A stretch of DNA of 48,552 bases from Thermoplasmatales archaeon (GTDB taxonomy: Archaea; Thermoplasmatota; E2; DHVEG-1): positions 1 to 48,552 of the forward strand of contig DAOVGR010000022.1 in assembly GCA_030672305.1 (NCBI GenBank). Direction: 5' to 3'. The position numbers were made by a program, and so were the translations under genes. Below, in pieces: positions 30,266 through 38,903 of the stretch. How positions within the stretch are numbered: the first letter of the stretch is position 1; the number at the start of each line of letters is the position of its first letter. The notes beneath the pieces are model-generated. The model saw only the letters and a program-made list of their open reading frames with translations, ran no database searches and was not told the origin of the DNA.

Positions 30266-31291
30266 TTAAATCTTTACTTCTTCTTCCTCACCTTCTTCAG
30301 GTTCATCTTCAACTTTTTCTTGTTCTTTTACTTCTTTTTTAGCTGGGACTTCTTCTTTTTCTGGAGCTTCTTCTTCTTCATCTTCAATTTGTTCTTTGAA
30401 AATTTGGAATGCTTCTTCTATATCTTCTTCGTCTTCACCCATGCCAGGTTTACCCATTGCGCCTTTAGCTTTTATGGGTCCACCACCAACTCCGGCGTCT
30501 TCTTTTATTTCTTTATCTACGTCTAGTTCCTCTTCCTCTTCTTCTGGAGCTTCTTCTTGTTCTGTATAATTTTTAGGTTTTACAAATGAATCAGCAACAT
30601 CTTTTCTATCAGGAACTTGTCCAGCGTCTGTACCCGTACCAGCTTGTTCTGTTCCTGCTCCAGTGGTATCTTCTTCTGGATTTTTAGAAACTTTTTCTTT
30701 TGGTGCTTCCATGCCAGCAGCGGGACCTTCAAAATCTTTCTTGCCAGCCATGGTTTCTGCTTCTTCTACTTTTTCTTCATCTTCATCTTCTTCTTCCATC
30801 TCAGCAATGAGTTTTTCAATAACAGCATTTTCAATATCTTCTGTTACTTCTTCCTCTTCTTCTTCCTCTTCTGGTTTAACTTTTTCTTGCTCTTCTACTT
30901 CTTCCTCTTCTGGCTCAAGTTCTTCTTGTTCTTTAGCAATGTCTTTTGCTTTTTCATCTTTTGATGCTGGGACTGTATTAGCTTTAGAAGTCCCAGCTTG
31001 TGAAGTTCCGGCACCCTCAGCATCTTTCATACTAGGTCCACCAGATTTTCCATCATCAGCTAAATCTTCTTCGGTTGTGATTTCAACATCACCATCTTGA
31101 TCTTCCTCGAAATAGTATCTTTCTAAAATACTAGCTGCATCTTTGTGTGTAGCTAATTCTCCACCACCGTCCCATTTCATAATACCATCAAGAAACGGTC
31201 CTTTTACTTCTGTATTTTTCGCAACATCAGTAAATTCTGAGATTGCTTCCTTTAGTAAATTCTTATACGAAACTTTTTTCGTCGTAGCCAT
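30266..31291 (-). CDS. Highly acidic protein, candidate prohead scaffold
   Basis: 341 residues. AGGAGGAAATT selects this ATG; an in-frame ATG 48 bp upstream lies in the promoter region. The first 80 residues are an ordinary globular segment (K-K-V-S-Y-K-N-L-L-K-E-A). The rest is dominated by long Glu/Asp runs with Pro and Lys, and several Gly/Ala/Thr repeats (G-A-G-T-x-Q-A-G-T occurs twice). Size, acidity and position upstream of portal and protease fit a gp22-type assembly scaffold. No homology can be asserted. Confidence 0.6.
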   Translation of the reverse strand: MATTKKVSYKNLLKEAISEFTDVAKNTEVKGPFLDGIMKWDGGGELATHKDAASILERYYFEEDQDGDVEITTEEDLADDGKSGGPSMKDAEGAGTSQAGTSKANTVPASKDEKAKDIAKEQEELEPEEEEVEEQEKVKPEEEEEEEEVTEDIENAVIEKLIAEMEEEDEDEEKVEEAETMAGKKDFEGPAAGMEAPKEKVSKNPEEDTTGAGTEQAGTGTDAGQVPDRKDVADSFVKPKNYTEQEEAPEEEEEELDVDKEIKEDAGVGGGPIKAKGAMGKPGMGEDEEDIEEAFQIFKEQIEDEEEEAPEKEEVPAKKEVKEQEKVEDEPEEGEEEEVKI

Positions 31292-31386
31292 TTTTAATTT
31301 CCTCCTGTGAAAATTATCTTTTTTTACATTAATATACATTTTTATTTTGTTCTAATTTTATTTCCTTGAAAAAGTCAGTTCGTTTC

Positions 31387-32865
31387 TCAAATTTCACAAC
31401 CAGCAAAACTTAATGGAGCATTTTGTGTTGAATCTGCTTTTTGTACATTTGTTAATAAATTAGCATTAAGAAATTTAAATCTATCAAAAGCTACTTGAAA
31501 GTTAATTGATACCCCACTCTTACCCGAGCGGTTCTTGCCAACTTTTCCGTAAACTCTGGTATCGTCTGTTTGATCTTTTGCCATTAACATAACAAAATCT
31601 GCATGTTCTACTTTTTTAATTGATTCTGACATTTGATCTACATTTAATTGATTTGCTTCTTGTATTCTATATGCAGCTCGACCCAGCTGGCTTGCCGTAA
31701 CTACAGGGATATTATATTGAACTGCAAGAGTTTTTAATGATAAAGTAATATGTCCTAACTCTAATCTATACATATCATAACCCGTATCTGCTTTTAATAA
31801 ATCTAAATAATCAACATACAATCCGGCAATCGCTTCTTTTCCATAATCATTTATTGCATCATCAACCACACCCATTAGATCAACAACACTTATACTCATT
31901 GCTGGAAAATACTTCATAATAACTGTTGAGCCAGTTTTATTAAATTTATTAACTATTTTTTTCTTAATATCAAAATCTTGTTTTGTAAGTTCTCGAAGCA
32001 TTTGAGGAGTTGTTTTATTAAACATTGGTTGATAAGTTCTAATTAAGGCTTCCTCAATTGTATTTTCCAAAGTCACATATATATAAACTTTATTAATTTC
32101 ATCAGGTTTTATTATGGGTTTATTAGGATCTATTAGTATTGCTGATTTATAAATTGTATTATTAAGAATAGTCGATTTTCCGCTACCAGACCCTCCACCA
32201 AAAACATATAACCTAGATGGTTCATAACCTCCAAGCATTATATTATTATCGAAAATTGGGAATCCAGTTGAAGTTGTATTTTGTCTTTCGTATTTCTTCT
32301 TAATCATTTCAACAACATGACCATAATCATCTTTAACCAAATCCAATGATGCCGATGCTTCAATAGTAACTGATCTATTACTCTCCATTAAATTGGAATA
32401 TAATTTCTTTATAGTTACTTCATAATCTTCAACTAAATTATCAATTGAGTCAAATGACCCTTCTTTAATTGAATCTAAAACATCGCTTAATTCATCATAG
32501 TTTTGAAATAAAGCATTGATCTTTTTTCTCAACCTAATTTGATTAATAATATCTTGAAACGCATGTTCTTTTATATCTTCATTAATCTTCAAATCTATAA
32601 ACCCAATATGTTGCCTGAACTTTTCTCCAATCATTATGCTATCAATTGCATTTTCAACAATTTTATCTTTTAGAAACATTCCACATAATTGTTTCAACAA
32701 TTCTAATTTATTCTGAACTTCTAAGGGAACATCAAATGACTTTTGTCCCTCACTGAACTTCAATACATCCAAAATATCTCTATATAATGCTTTAACCTTT
32801 CGTATTTTAGAATTTTTATTCAAAAGTAAAGTAAAACATGAATTAAGAAATGAATCAGTTATCAT
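31387..32865 (-). CDS. Replicative DNA helicase (DnaB/T4 gp41-like)
   Basis: 492 residues. The C-terminal RecA-type core is complete: Walker A G-G-G-S-G-S-G-K-S-T, a V-T-L-E-N strand, Walker B region Y-V-D-Y-L-D-L-L, S-L-K-T-L-A-V-Q-Y-N-I-P-V-V-T-A-S-Q-L-G-R and the later K-N-R-S-G-K-S-G loop. The N-terminal 170 residues are helical, as in DnaB-type N-domains. It unwinds the lagging-strand template as a hexamer with the polymerase at 40653. No primase domain is fused. It lies directly upstream of the scaffold candidate, a replication-structure junction. Confidence 0.9.
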   Translation of the reverse strand: MITDSFLNSCFTLLLNKNSKIRKVKALYRDILDVLKFSEGQKSFDVPLEVQNKLELLKQLCGMFLKDKIVENAIDSIMIGEKFRQHIGFIDLKINEDIKEHAFQDIINQIRLRKKINALFQNYDELSDVLDSIKEGSFDSIDNLVEDYEVTIKKLYSNLMESNRSVTIEASASLDLVKDDYGHVVEMIKKKYERQNTTSTGFPIFDNNIMLGGYEPSRLYVFGGGSGSGKSTILNNTIYKSAILIDPNKPIIKPDEINKVYIYVTLENTIEEALIRTYQPMFNKTTPQMLRELTKQDFDIKKKIVNKFNKTGSTVIMKYFPAMSISVVDLMGVVDDAINDYGKEAIAGLYVDYLDLLKADTGYDMYRLELGHITLSLKTLAVQYNIPVVTASQLGRAAYRIQEANQLNVDQMSESIKKVEHADFVMLMAKDQTDDTRVYGKVGKNRSGKSGVSINFQVAFDRFKFLNANLLTNVQKADSTQNAPLSFAGCEI

Positions 32866-33190
32866 ATTTTATTCTCCTTGTATAGTTTTTTAAAGAAATT
32901 GGGTCTGAAAGAGATGCTAATATTTCTTCATCAATTTTTTTTGCCATTTCTCGTGCCATTTCTTTTATAAATTTGTCTTGAATTTTTGTACCAACTGAAT
33001 TACTTGATATACTACTTGTTCCCCATTTTGCTACCATAGGTTTTCTTCTACCACCCATGACATTTGTAACCCAATCAAGTTTTCCTTTACCTAAACATTT
33101 ATAACATTGATACCCCCTTAGACCATTTTCTTCCCAAAATCCTGTACCGTTACATTTATCGCATATTACTTCACCTTCATTTAATATCAT
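32855..33190 (-). CDS. KLDW-type zinc-finger protein
   Basis: 111 residues. The N-terminus has C-D-K-C-N-G-T-G and C-Y-K-C-L-G-K-G, the paired knuckles of a DnaJ-type zinc finger, followed by K-L-D-W-V-T-N-V-M-G. The same unit starts the proteins at 33187, 35080, 35465 and 35732. The rest is a Ser/Lys-rich linker and an amphipathic helix. The unit probably binds protein or nucleic acid through zinc; its partner is unknown. It overlaps the helicase start by 11 bp and the next gene by 4 bp. Confidence 0.7.
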   Translation of the reverse strand: MILNEGEVICDKCNGTGFWEENGLRGYQCYKCLGKGKLDWVTNVMGGRRKPMVAKWGTSSISSNSVGTKIQDKFIKEMAREMAKKIDEEILASLSDPISLKNYTRRIKYDN

Positions 33191-33645
33191 TTGTCAGCCA
33201 CCGCATTCATGAATTTAGTTTTCCATGTTACTTTTTTATTTTCTTTATAAGGGATTGTTTTAATTTTAGGAGATTGCTGCACGGTTACTTTATCAAAAAT
33301 AGTCTTTCTACCAACTACCCTTTTCTTTGGGGGTGGGGGTGGTTGTGATGATGGTCTGATAGAAATTTTTCCAACTCCACTTGTACCACTACTTCCAACA
33401 AATGCAGAACTTCCAGATAAACTAGCACCTCCGGTAGTTCCAGACTTTCCGGTAACTCCAGTTACATTAGTTATCCAATCAAGTTTTCCTTCTCCTCTAC
33501 AATGATAGCAACTAGAAACTTTATTATCTTCACAATCATAAAAATATCCCCAACCATTGCAAAGCTCACATATACAATCACCATCTTTAAAATCTTCAAA
33601 TTCTTTTATTTCAGTTTTTCTGTAATAGACTGGTTCTTTATTCAT
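33187..33645 (-). CDS. KLDW-type zinc-finger protein with Ser/Gly/Pro linker
   Basis: 152 residues. After a short acidic start come C-E-L-C-N-G-W-G and C-Y-H-C-R-G-E-G, then K-L-D-W-I-T-N-V-T-G. A long low-complexity linker (S-G-T-T-G-G, S-G-S-S, five consecutive prolines) leads to a basic C-terminus. It is the most extended member of the family and has overlapping start and stop codons with both neighbours. Confidence 0.7.
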   Translation of the reverse strand: MNKEPVYYRKTEIKEFEDFKDGDCICELCNGWGYFYDCEDNKVSSCYHCRGEGKLDWITNVTGVTGKSGTTGGASLSGSSAFVGSSGTSGVGKISIRPSSQPPPPPKKRVVGRKTIFDKVTVQQSPKIKTIPYKENKKVTWKTKFMNAVADK

Positions 33646-35027
33646 ATAGGTAATAACTCCGTTTCATGATCTAAATTAATAAATTCATCCTTAGCTAAAA
33701 ACCTTTTAACTAATTCCTCACAATAATCTTCATCTAATTGAACTAACATATCTAAAGACTTTTTAATACTAGAAGCTTTCTTTACACCTTTCTTTGTCAT
33801 TTTACCACTGTTTAAATTTCTTGTTAATGTTGCACATTTGATTTCAAATTCTCCCGCTTCGCCCGACTTATATAATGGATATATTTCGTCTGCAATTTTT
33901 CTGGATCTTTCTTGAATTTCTGCCCATTGCCATAACATAAATAACATTGAATATACTTTAACATCTTCATAAAATGTTCCTGTTTTTGGATCATAAATTT
34001 CATCAACTTTAATCTTTTTAAAATTCATTTCACCTGCAAAATTATCTAAAACTATTTGTAGCTGTTCATGAACTCTCACAAACTTACTAAACATGTTATT
34101 TAGATTTGGAGTTCTTAAATCCATTTTTTGAAGATACCCATCTGGATGATCGACCCATAAATATCTACCAATCATTAAAGACTTAAATAAACCAGAAGAG
34201 TCATATGTGATATTCAATTTTATATTATGTTTTTCTAATACAACTTTTCTAAATAATTCATAGAAAGTTACATCTCGAAAATTAGCTCCACCTAAAATAT
34301 GAAAATTTAAAAAATCTCTTCCACATCTTTTAGCTTCATTTAATAAAGGAATTATTGGCAGGACATATATGATACAAGGAATAACCATATCCGAAGACAT
34401 ATTTGCAACAATACCACCTGTACCGTGGTGTTGAAATGAATTAAACATATCATCCTCTCGAAGTATTTTTGTATAAAGTTTCCATAATTGTGGTGTTCTA
34501 AAATGATGTATATAAATTATCTTTTTCCTAATATTATCAGGAAGTTCTTTGGCTCGATTATATGACTCTAAATTTAAGTCATACACATCTTTAAATGTTT
34601 CAAATATTTCACAATTTGGGCCAGGTGGGATATCTAAAATAAATGCTCGTTCTATAACATGATGGTGATTTTCAATCCATTCATAATACATTTTACCAAG
34701 TAAATCAGATTCTGCTCTAGTCAATCGACCAACAGATATTTGAAAACCACCTGAGTCAACTATCAAATTTGACGAATTGAAAAAACCCCAACTTCGGCAT
34801 TTATTATAAACATTCTCTTCATTTTTATTATAGTTTTTATATCTCTTTTTACCAGCAAAATTTTGACCATATGAATGAAGAAACCCTGAACAGATTGCTC
34901 CAAGAAAATCAGAAATTTGATCTCTGGTAAAGTTGTCGTAGAATCGACCATTTTTACCTAACATATAATTATTTAATATTGAAGCAAGGCTTTCAAATCC
35001 TGCTAAAATGTAACCAGATTTAACCAT
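33642..35027 (-). CDS. TGT/DpdA-like protein (7-deazaguanine insertion, putative)
   Basis: 461 residues. I-V-D-S-G-G-F-Q-I-S is the substrate-binding signature of tRNA-guanine transglycosylases and of the DNA enzyme DpdA. I-L-D-I-P-P-G-P (candidate nucleophile strand) and N-F-H-I-L-G-G-A-N follow in the expected order. The C-terminal Cys set that binds zinc in bacterial Tgt is not seen. With QueE encoded at 39240, insertion of a preQ0-type base into phage DNA is the most likely role; a tRNA-directed activity is the alternative. Its ribosome site overlaps TATAAATGAGGTG. Confidence 0.6.
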   Translation of the reverse strand: MVKSGYILAGFESLASILNNYMLGKNGRFYDNFTRDQISDFLGAICSGFLHSYGQNFAGKKRYKNYNKNEENVYNKCRSWGFFNSSNLIVDSGGFQISVGRLTRAESDLLGKMYYEWIENHHHVIERAFILDIPPGPNCEIFETFKDVYDLNLESYNRAKELPDNIRKKIIYIHHFRTPQLWKLYTKILREDDMFNSFQHHGTGGIVANMSSDMVIPCIIYVLPIIPLLNEAKRCGRDFLNFHILGGANFRDVTFYELFRKVVLEKHNIKLNITYDSSGLFKSLMIGRYLWVDHPDGYLQKMDLRTPNLNNMFSKFVRVHEQLQIVLDNFAGEMNFKKIKVDEIYDPKTGTFYEDVKVYSMLFMLWQWAEIQERSRKIADEIYPLYKSGEAGEFEIKCATLTRNLNSGKMTKKGVKKASSIKKSLDMLVQLDEDYCEELVKRFLAKDEFINLDHETELLPI

Positions 35028-35079
35028 TTATTCACCTCATTTATATTTTTAATTTTGTTCCAAATTCATCTATAATCAT

Positions 35080-35475
35080 CTATCTTATGGTAAAATTTAA
35101 AGTAATATTATCAGTAGTATTGACCAGTTTTATATTAATATCAATATATTTATTTATACAACTTGATTTAATTTCATAATCAGTAATTGATTTATTTACC
35201 TGTAAAGATTCTAAATGTTCTTTCATTTTTTTATTAAAAATATTTATATTATCAAAATCTTCACTCCAAGCTATCTGTTTAATAGTTGAGATAGCTTTTC
35301 TAACATCTATACGTTTTAAAATTGACATTTTTTTACTTTTTATTATAGCATTAGAAACCCAGTCAATCTTTCCCATACCATCACATTTTCCACATATATA
35401 AATATCATTTGTATCATTGCCAGTTCCTTTACAAACAGGGCATATCATTTCACCTTCTCTTAATTTAATATTCAT
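35080..35475 (-). CDS. KLDW-type zinc-finger protein
   Basis: 131 residues. M-N-I-K-L-R-E-G-E-M-I-C-P-V-C-K-G-T-G and C-G-K-C-D-G-M-G, then K-I-D-W-V-S-N-A-I, align over the whole first 50 residues with the protein at 35732. The C-terminal part, about 80 residues of helices and strands, is also shared with 35732 (both have I-x-D-Y-[EQ]-I-x3 and a final strand). The two are therefore full-length paralogues. Overlaps the next gene upstream by 11 bp. Confidence 0.7.
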   Translation of the reverse strand: MNIKLREGEMICPVCKGTGNDTNDIYICGKCDGMGKIDWVSNAIIKSKKMSILKRIDVRKAISTIKQIAWSEDFDNINIFNKKMKEHLESLQVNKSITDYEIKSSCINKYIDINIKLVNTTDNITLNFTIR

Positions 35476-35722
35476 TTTTTACCCACTCATTCATTGGTTG
35501 TACTGAAAGTATTTCTTTTGTCATTAACTTTGGATACATCTTTCTTAATTTTGGCATAAAAAATACACTATCTGGAGTCTTTTTTCCAACGCATAAATCA
35601 ATCCAATCAAGTTTTCCAGTACCCCAACATTTCGTACAAACAGTAACAGACTCACCAAAACTTTTGGTATCTCCATTACACTTGTCACAAATTACTTCTC
35701 CTTCTTCTAATTTAATGTTCAT
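35465..35722 (-). CDS. KLDW-type zinc-finger protein, short
   Basis: 85 residues. M-N-I-K-L-E-E-G-E-V-I-C-D-K-C-N-G, a second knuckle C-T-K-C-W-G-T-G, then K-L-D-W-I-D-L-C-V-G. It lies between the two full-length paralogues at 35080 and 35732 and shares their start, so the three form a tandem array. The first finger has lost the usual G-x-G spacing (C-N-G-D-T). Confidence 0.7.
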   Translation of the reverse strand: MNIKLEEGEVICDKCNGDTKSFGESVTVCTKCWGTGKLDWIDLCVGKKTPDSVFFMPKLRKMYPKLMTKEILSVQPMNEWVKNEY

Positions 35723-35731
35723 TTATTTACC

Positions 35732-36145
35732 TCATTTGATCATAATATTCATCTTAACTACTTCGATAGATCTAGTTAGTTTTATTGAAACATCAAAATT
35801 ATATCCTCCTGCAAATGGTCTACTAATTTGATAATCATCAATTGCTTTTCTATCCTTCAATGTTGTTAGATAATTACCCATCATTTCCCTTAAAGTATTC
35901 ATAGTAATATCATCAACAGGTTCAAACTGTAGGTCATTGACTAACGATTTAAGATGACTAACTATCATCCTAACATTTATCCTATCCAAAGATGACCTTT
36001 TTTTATTTCTCGTTATAGCATTAGAAACCCAATCAACTTTTCCACTACCATCACATTTCCCACAAACATATACACTATCTTTAAGATTCCCATTACCATT
36101 ACATACAGGACATATTATTTCACCTTCTTCTAGTATAATATTCAT
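35732..36145 (-). CDS. KLDW-type zinc-finger protein
   Basis: 137 residues. M-N-I-I-L-E-E-G-E-I-I-C-P-V-C-N-G-N-G, then C-G-K-C-D-G-S-G and K-V-D-W-V-S-N-A-I. It shares zinc unit and C-terminal domain with the protein at 35080. The start overlaps the Ntn-hydrolase gene by 4 bp. Confidence 0.7.
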   Translation of the reverse strand: MNIILEEGEIICPVCNGNGNLKDSVYVCGKCDGSGKVDWVSNAITRNKKRSSLDRINVRMIVSHLKSLVNDLQFEPVDDITMNTLREMMGNYLTTLKDRKAIDDYQISRPFAGGYNFDVSIKLTRSIEVVKMNIMIK

Positions 36146-36669
36146 TCTAAAAATTCCTCAATTATAAATGGAGGACCAGTTGACATATCATATGTATCTG
36201 CCGCTTTTAAAGCAGCCATTATTCGTCTTTTAGAATCGCTCCATGATCTTGTTGTCCATAATGATCCAAGAGCATATGGTGCTCCAGAACCAATAGCTAC
36301 AAAATCTATAATTTCATTCATTTGAAAATCAGATAAAATTTCAAATAATTGCCCATTTAGATTAGCTATTAAAAAATTAGATGCTTGCATAGAAGTCTGG
36401 TCGTCTGGATTTGTAGCCAAACAACCTTTATCTTCCAATTGTTCCCTTAACTTATCAGGAAATTCATAAATATTTTCAGGAGGTTCAAAATACTCTGGTT
36501 TAACTACTTGACCAGTTCTTATAGTACCAACATGACCAATAAGATAAGGGTTATTAAAAAACATTTTTCTATTTACTATACGTCTTCTTTCTCCTTCTGC
36601 ACTAGTAGCATAACTATCAGCACCCATCCAAACTTTTCCATTATCAATAATCCCAATTATAGTAGACAT
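36142..36669 (-). CDS. HslV/proteasome-beta-like Ntn hydrolase
   Basis: 175 residues. The N-terminus M-S-T-I-I-G-I-I-D-N-G-K-V-W-M-G-A-D-S-Y-A-T follows the pattern of HslV and proteasome beta subunits (T-T-I-V-x-V-x-x-x-G-x-V-x-x-x-x-D-x-x-A-T). F-V-A-I-G-S-G-A-P-Y-A-L-G-S matches the G-S-G-x2-A-x-G loop. The catalytic residue would be Ser2 or Thr3 after Met removal; Lys of the K-x-F region (R-K-M-F-F) and Asp18 fit the active site. It may form a self-compartmentalised protease or act only as a processing enzyme. No partner ATPase is seen in the window. Confidence 0.7.
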   Translation of the reverse strand: MSTIIGIIDNGKVWMGADSYATSAEGERRRIVNRKMFFNNPYLIGHVGTIRTGQVVKPEYFEPPENIYEFPDKLREQLEDKGCLATNPDDQTSMQASNFLIANLNGQLFEILSDFQMNEIIDFVAIGSGAPYALGSLWTTRSWSDSKRRIMAALKAADTYDMSTGPPFIIEEFLE

Positions 36670-36686
36670 ATTATTCCCCCTTTAAT

Positions 36687-36971
36687 TTAATGATTGATTT
36701 TCCAAGCAATCGGATCAAAATCATAAACTCGATTGCCATTATGATCTTTTATAACTGATATTTTACGAAATTCATCTGTAAGATCTGGTATATTATTATC
36801 AAATTTAACTGAACATTTTGGATGAAAATTACCATCACCATCAACATGAAAACCAATATCTCTACTACTACCTATACTTGAAAGAAAATTCCAATGTTCA
36901 AACATTGCTTGTAGTGCTAATCCTTGGGCTGGTGTTACTTGCATCTCTACAGTCATTTTTACTGTATCCAT
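36687..36971 (-). CDS. Hypothetical protein
   Basis: 94 residues. AAAAAGGAGAATAAG selects this ATG rather than one 30 bp upstream in the preceding gene. Beta-rich in composition, with no cysteine cluster or membrane segment. No family recognised. Confidence 0.55.
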   Translation of the reverse strand: MDTVKMTVEMQVTPAQGLALQAMFEHWNFLSSIGSSRDIGFHVDGDGNFHPKCSVKFDNNIPDLTDEFRKISVIKDHNGNRVYDFDPIAWKINH

Positions 36972-36984
36972 CTTATTCTCCTTT

Positions 36985-37428
36985 TTATTTTTCATATCCA
37001 TATTTATCAGAATAGCATTCTTTAAATGATATGTTCATTTTATATGGTTCTTTGTTTCCATCAAATACAAATTTTTTATGTGGACATCTTGGCATTATAT
37101 TCCAATCTAATACTAATCTATCCAATGCTTTACCTCTCATATTATGAACAGTACAACTTATGAACCATTCTTTAGCTACAATATAGACACCACCCATTGC
37201 CCAATGCCATGATGGATCCCATGTATCAGCATATCCAAAACGAATTGGTCCATGAATTTCAAATTTATCAAGGTAATGTATTTTTTCACACCATTCAAGG
37301 AGTGTATCTAGTTCACATGCTCCAAAGTAATTATAACAATATTTGACTTGGTTAGCTATAGCATTATAATCACCTTCTCCCCTTGATACCATAAGTTCTT
37401 CAATATTATTTCTCAATGTTTTTTTCAT
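36985..37428 (-). CDS. Hypothetical protein, Trp/Cys-rich
   Basis: 147 residues, soluble, with W-D-P-S-W-H-W-A-M-G-G as the most distinctive segment and several His and Cys that could bind a metal. It sits next to the thymidylate synthase homologue, with three bases between them. No family recognised. Confidence 0.55.
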   Translation of the reverse strand: MKKTLRNNIEELMVSRGEGDYNAIANQVKYCYNYFGACELDTLLEWCEKIHYLDKFEIHGPIRFGYADTWDPSWHWAMGGVYIVAKEWFISCTVHNMRGKALDRLVLDWNIMPRCPHKKFVFDGNKEPYKMNISFKECYSDKYGYEK

Positions 37429-37431
37429 TTT

Positions 37432-38268
37432 TTATTCTCCTTCTAATTTCATATCGTCTCTCATTCTTAAACATTTAGCAAGATCAAATGAATAATCATA
37501 AATATGTAATCCCTTACTTGTGGCAATTATTTCGCCATTCTCAACTCCAATTTCTGTTGCAATATATTGTTTAAGTAATTCAATTCCAGCTAAATTTGCA
37601 GGGAATCCACCCCATAAATCCCATGATCTAAAATATGGAAAAAAGTGTAACATCCCATCTTGAATTCTAGTATCAATCTGACGTAAACATGGTGGGTCTT
37701 GAAGCAACATGTCAGTCGGTTGTGCTACTTGTAAAACCATTTGATTGTTTCTGTATCCTTTATTTTTTTTATATGTCCAAATAAGAAGTTCTATTTGATT
37801 TAAAAAATTTTGAAATATTAAACTTCCACATGGATTTGAATATTGTAAATTCTGAACAATTTTATCATTTTCCCATGCTTCTTCATCTTGAATAAAAATA
37901 CCCCTAAAGACTTCTTCTTTATATGCCTTAACCCAAAGAGGATCCATAGGTTCTTGACAGAGTCTTTGCCCATAAGTATATGATTCACCAGGTTTTAATT
38001 CACCTGTCATTAAATAAGGAAGATATTCATCTAAGTAATCATCAGATACAGGATTAGGAATACCATAATGTGCTTCAATTTGTGGTAACAAAGGCAATTT
38101 TTTAGGATATTGAACTCTTATAGTAACCCAATCAAATTCAAGTCTTTTCTGTCCAGCATAAGATCCCCGATCAATTTTAAATACTCTACCTTCTTCTAAT
38201 ATTCTAAATAGAGTTTGAAACCATGCATCTCCTAAATTCGTTGCTTCAATAAATTGAGTATTCAACAT
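37432..38268 (-). CDS. Thymidylate synthase-family protein (ThyA-like)
   Basis: 278 residues. AGGCAGGTGA just upstream selects this ATG over one 42 bp earlier inside the GroES gene. The C-terminal half carries D-P-P-C-L-R-Q-I-D with the catalytic Cys, R-S-W-D-L-W-G-G-F-P-A-N-L (with the Asn that recognises uracil rather than cytosine in true synthases), and G-L-H-I-Y-D-Y near the end. The reaction would be methylation of dUMP with methylene-tetrahydrofolate, but the N-terminal half is divergent, so hydroxymethylation or an inactive role cannot be excluded. Confidence 0.7.
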   Translation of the reverse strand: MLNTQFIEATNLGDAWFQTLFRILEEGRVFKIDRGSYAGQKRLEFDWVTIRVQYPKKLPLLPQIEAHYGIPNPVSDDYLDEYLPYLMTGELKPGESYTYGQRLCQEPMDPLWVKAYKEEVFRGIFIQDEEAWENDKIVQNLQYSNPCGSLIFQNFLNQIELLIWTYKKNKGYRNNQMVLQVAQPTDMLLQDPPCLRQIDTRIQDGMLHFFPYFRSWDLWGGFPANLAGIELLKQYIATEIGVENGEIIATSKGLHIYDYSFDLAKCLRMRDDMKLEGE

Positions 38269-38269
38269 T

Positions 38270-38560
38270 TTATTCACCTGCCTTTCTAAGAATTCCGTAT
38301 ATTTCATCATATTTTAAAACTTTACATAAGTTACGGTCAAGAATTATAGCCATACCACCATGTTTATTAAACATAATTGTATCTCCTACTTCAATCTCTT
38401 TTACTAATTCACCAACTGATGTTACTTCTCCCAATTCTTGTGGTTTTAAGTTACCTTGTGCTACTTCGGGTACAATAATTCCACCTTCTGTTTTGTTATC
38501 CTCTTCTAATATTTTCACTATGATTTTGTCGTTGACTGCTTTTGCATTTAATTCATTCAT
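38270..38560 (-). CDS. GroES-like co-chaperonin (Cpn10)
   Basis: 96 residues over the full Cpn10 length. V-N-D-K-I-I-V-K-I-L, the mobile loop T-E-G-G-I-I-V-P-E, G-E-V-T-S-V-G, V-G-D-T-I-M-F-N-K-H-G-G and the final E-I-Y-G-I-L strand follow the family. It would form a heptameric cap for the host GroEL, as gp31 does in T4 for capsid folding. It overlaps the thymidylate synthase ribosome site. Confidence 0.85.
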   Translation of the reverse strand: MNELNAKAVNDKIIVKILEEDNKTEGGIIVPEVAQGNLKPQELGEVTSVGELVKEIEVGDTIMFNKHGGMAIILDRNLCKVLKYDEIYGILRKAGE

Positions 38561-38564
38561 GTTA

Positions 38565-38903
38565 TTATGTCTCCTTTTTTAAAAAATTTAATATCATTTC
38601 TTTAAGTTCATTACTATTACCTGCTTTAAATAAATTAATATTGTGATCAATAAATCTACCAACAACACAATCACATATATTATCTAAAAATGTATCATCA
38701 TCAATAATTTTATTATGTGAAAATCCTATATCTACCATATTTCCTTTATCTATATTAATTATAAAATCATTTTTTTCAAAAGCTAGATTCATACTGGAGT
38801 CCCCAATCATATCATGACTATGGGAAGGTAAATCATTAACTTGAAGGGTATGATTATGTCCTCCTCCATGTTGATTATAACTTACAGAAGTTGTATAATA
38901 CAT
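38565..38903 (-). CDS. Small protein with tail-collar-like HNH-T-L motif
   Basis: 112 residues. The start has G-G-G-H-N-H-T-L-Q-V-N-D-L-P-S-H-S-H, the motif found at the collar of phage tail fibres, where His-x-His triads bind iron. The remainder is acidic with no fibre repeats. It may be a fibre tip fragment or a metal-binding protein. It overlaps the bS21 gene by one base. Confidence 0.5.
   Translation of the reverse strand: MYYTTSVSYNQHGGGHNHTLQVNDLPSHSHDMIGDSSMNLAFEKNDFIINIDKGNMVDIGFSHNKIIDDDTFLDNICDCVVGRFIDHNINLFKAGNSNELKEMILNFLKKET

Noticed and set aside
30663-31100. Long Ser/Phe-rich plus-strand frames opposite the acidic gene
   Set aside because: They mirror the GAA/GAG-rich codons of the scaffold candidate on the other strand, lack ribosome sites and have extreme composition. 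They are artefacts of low complexity.
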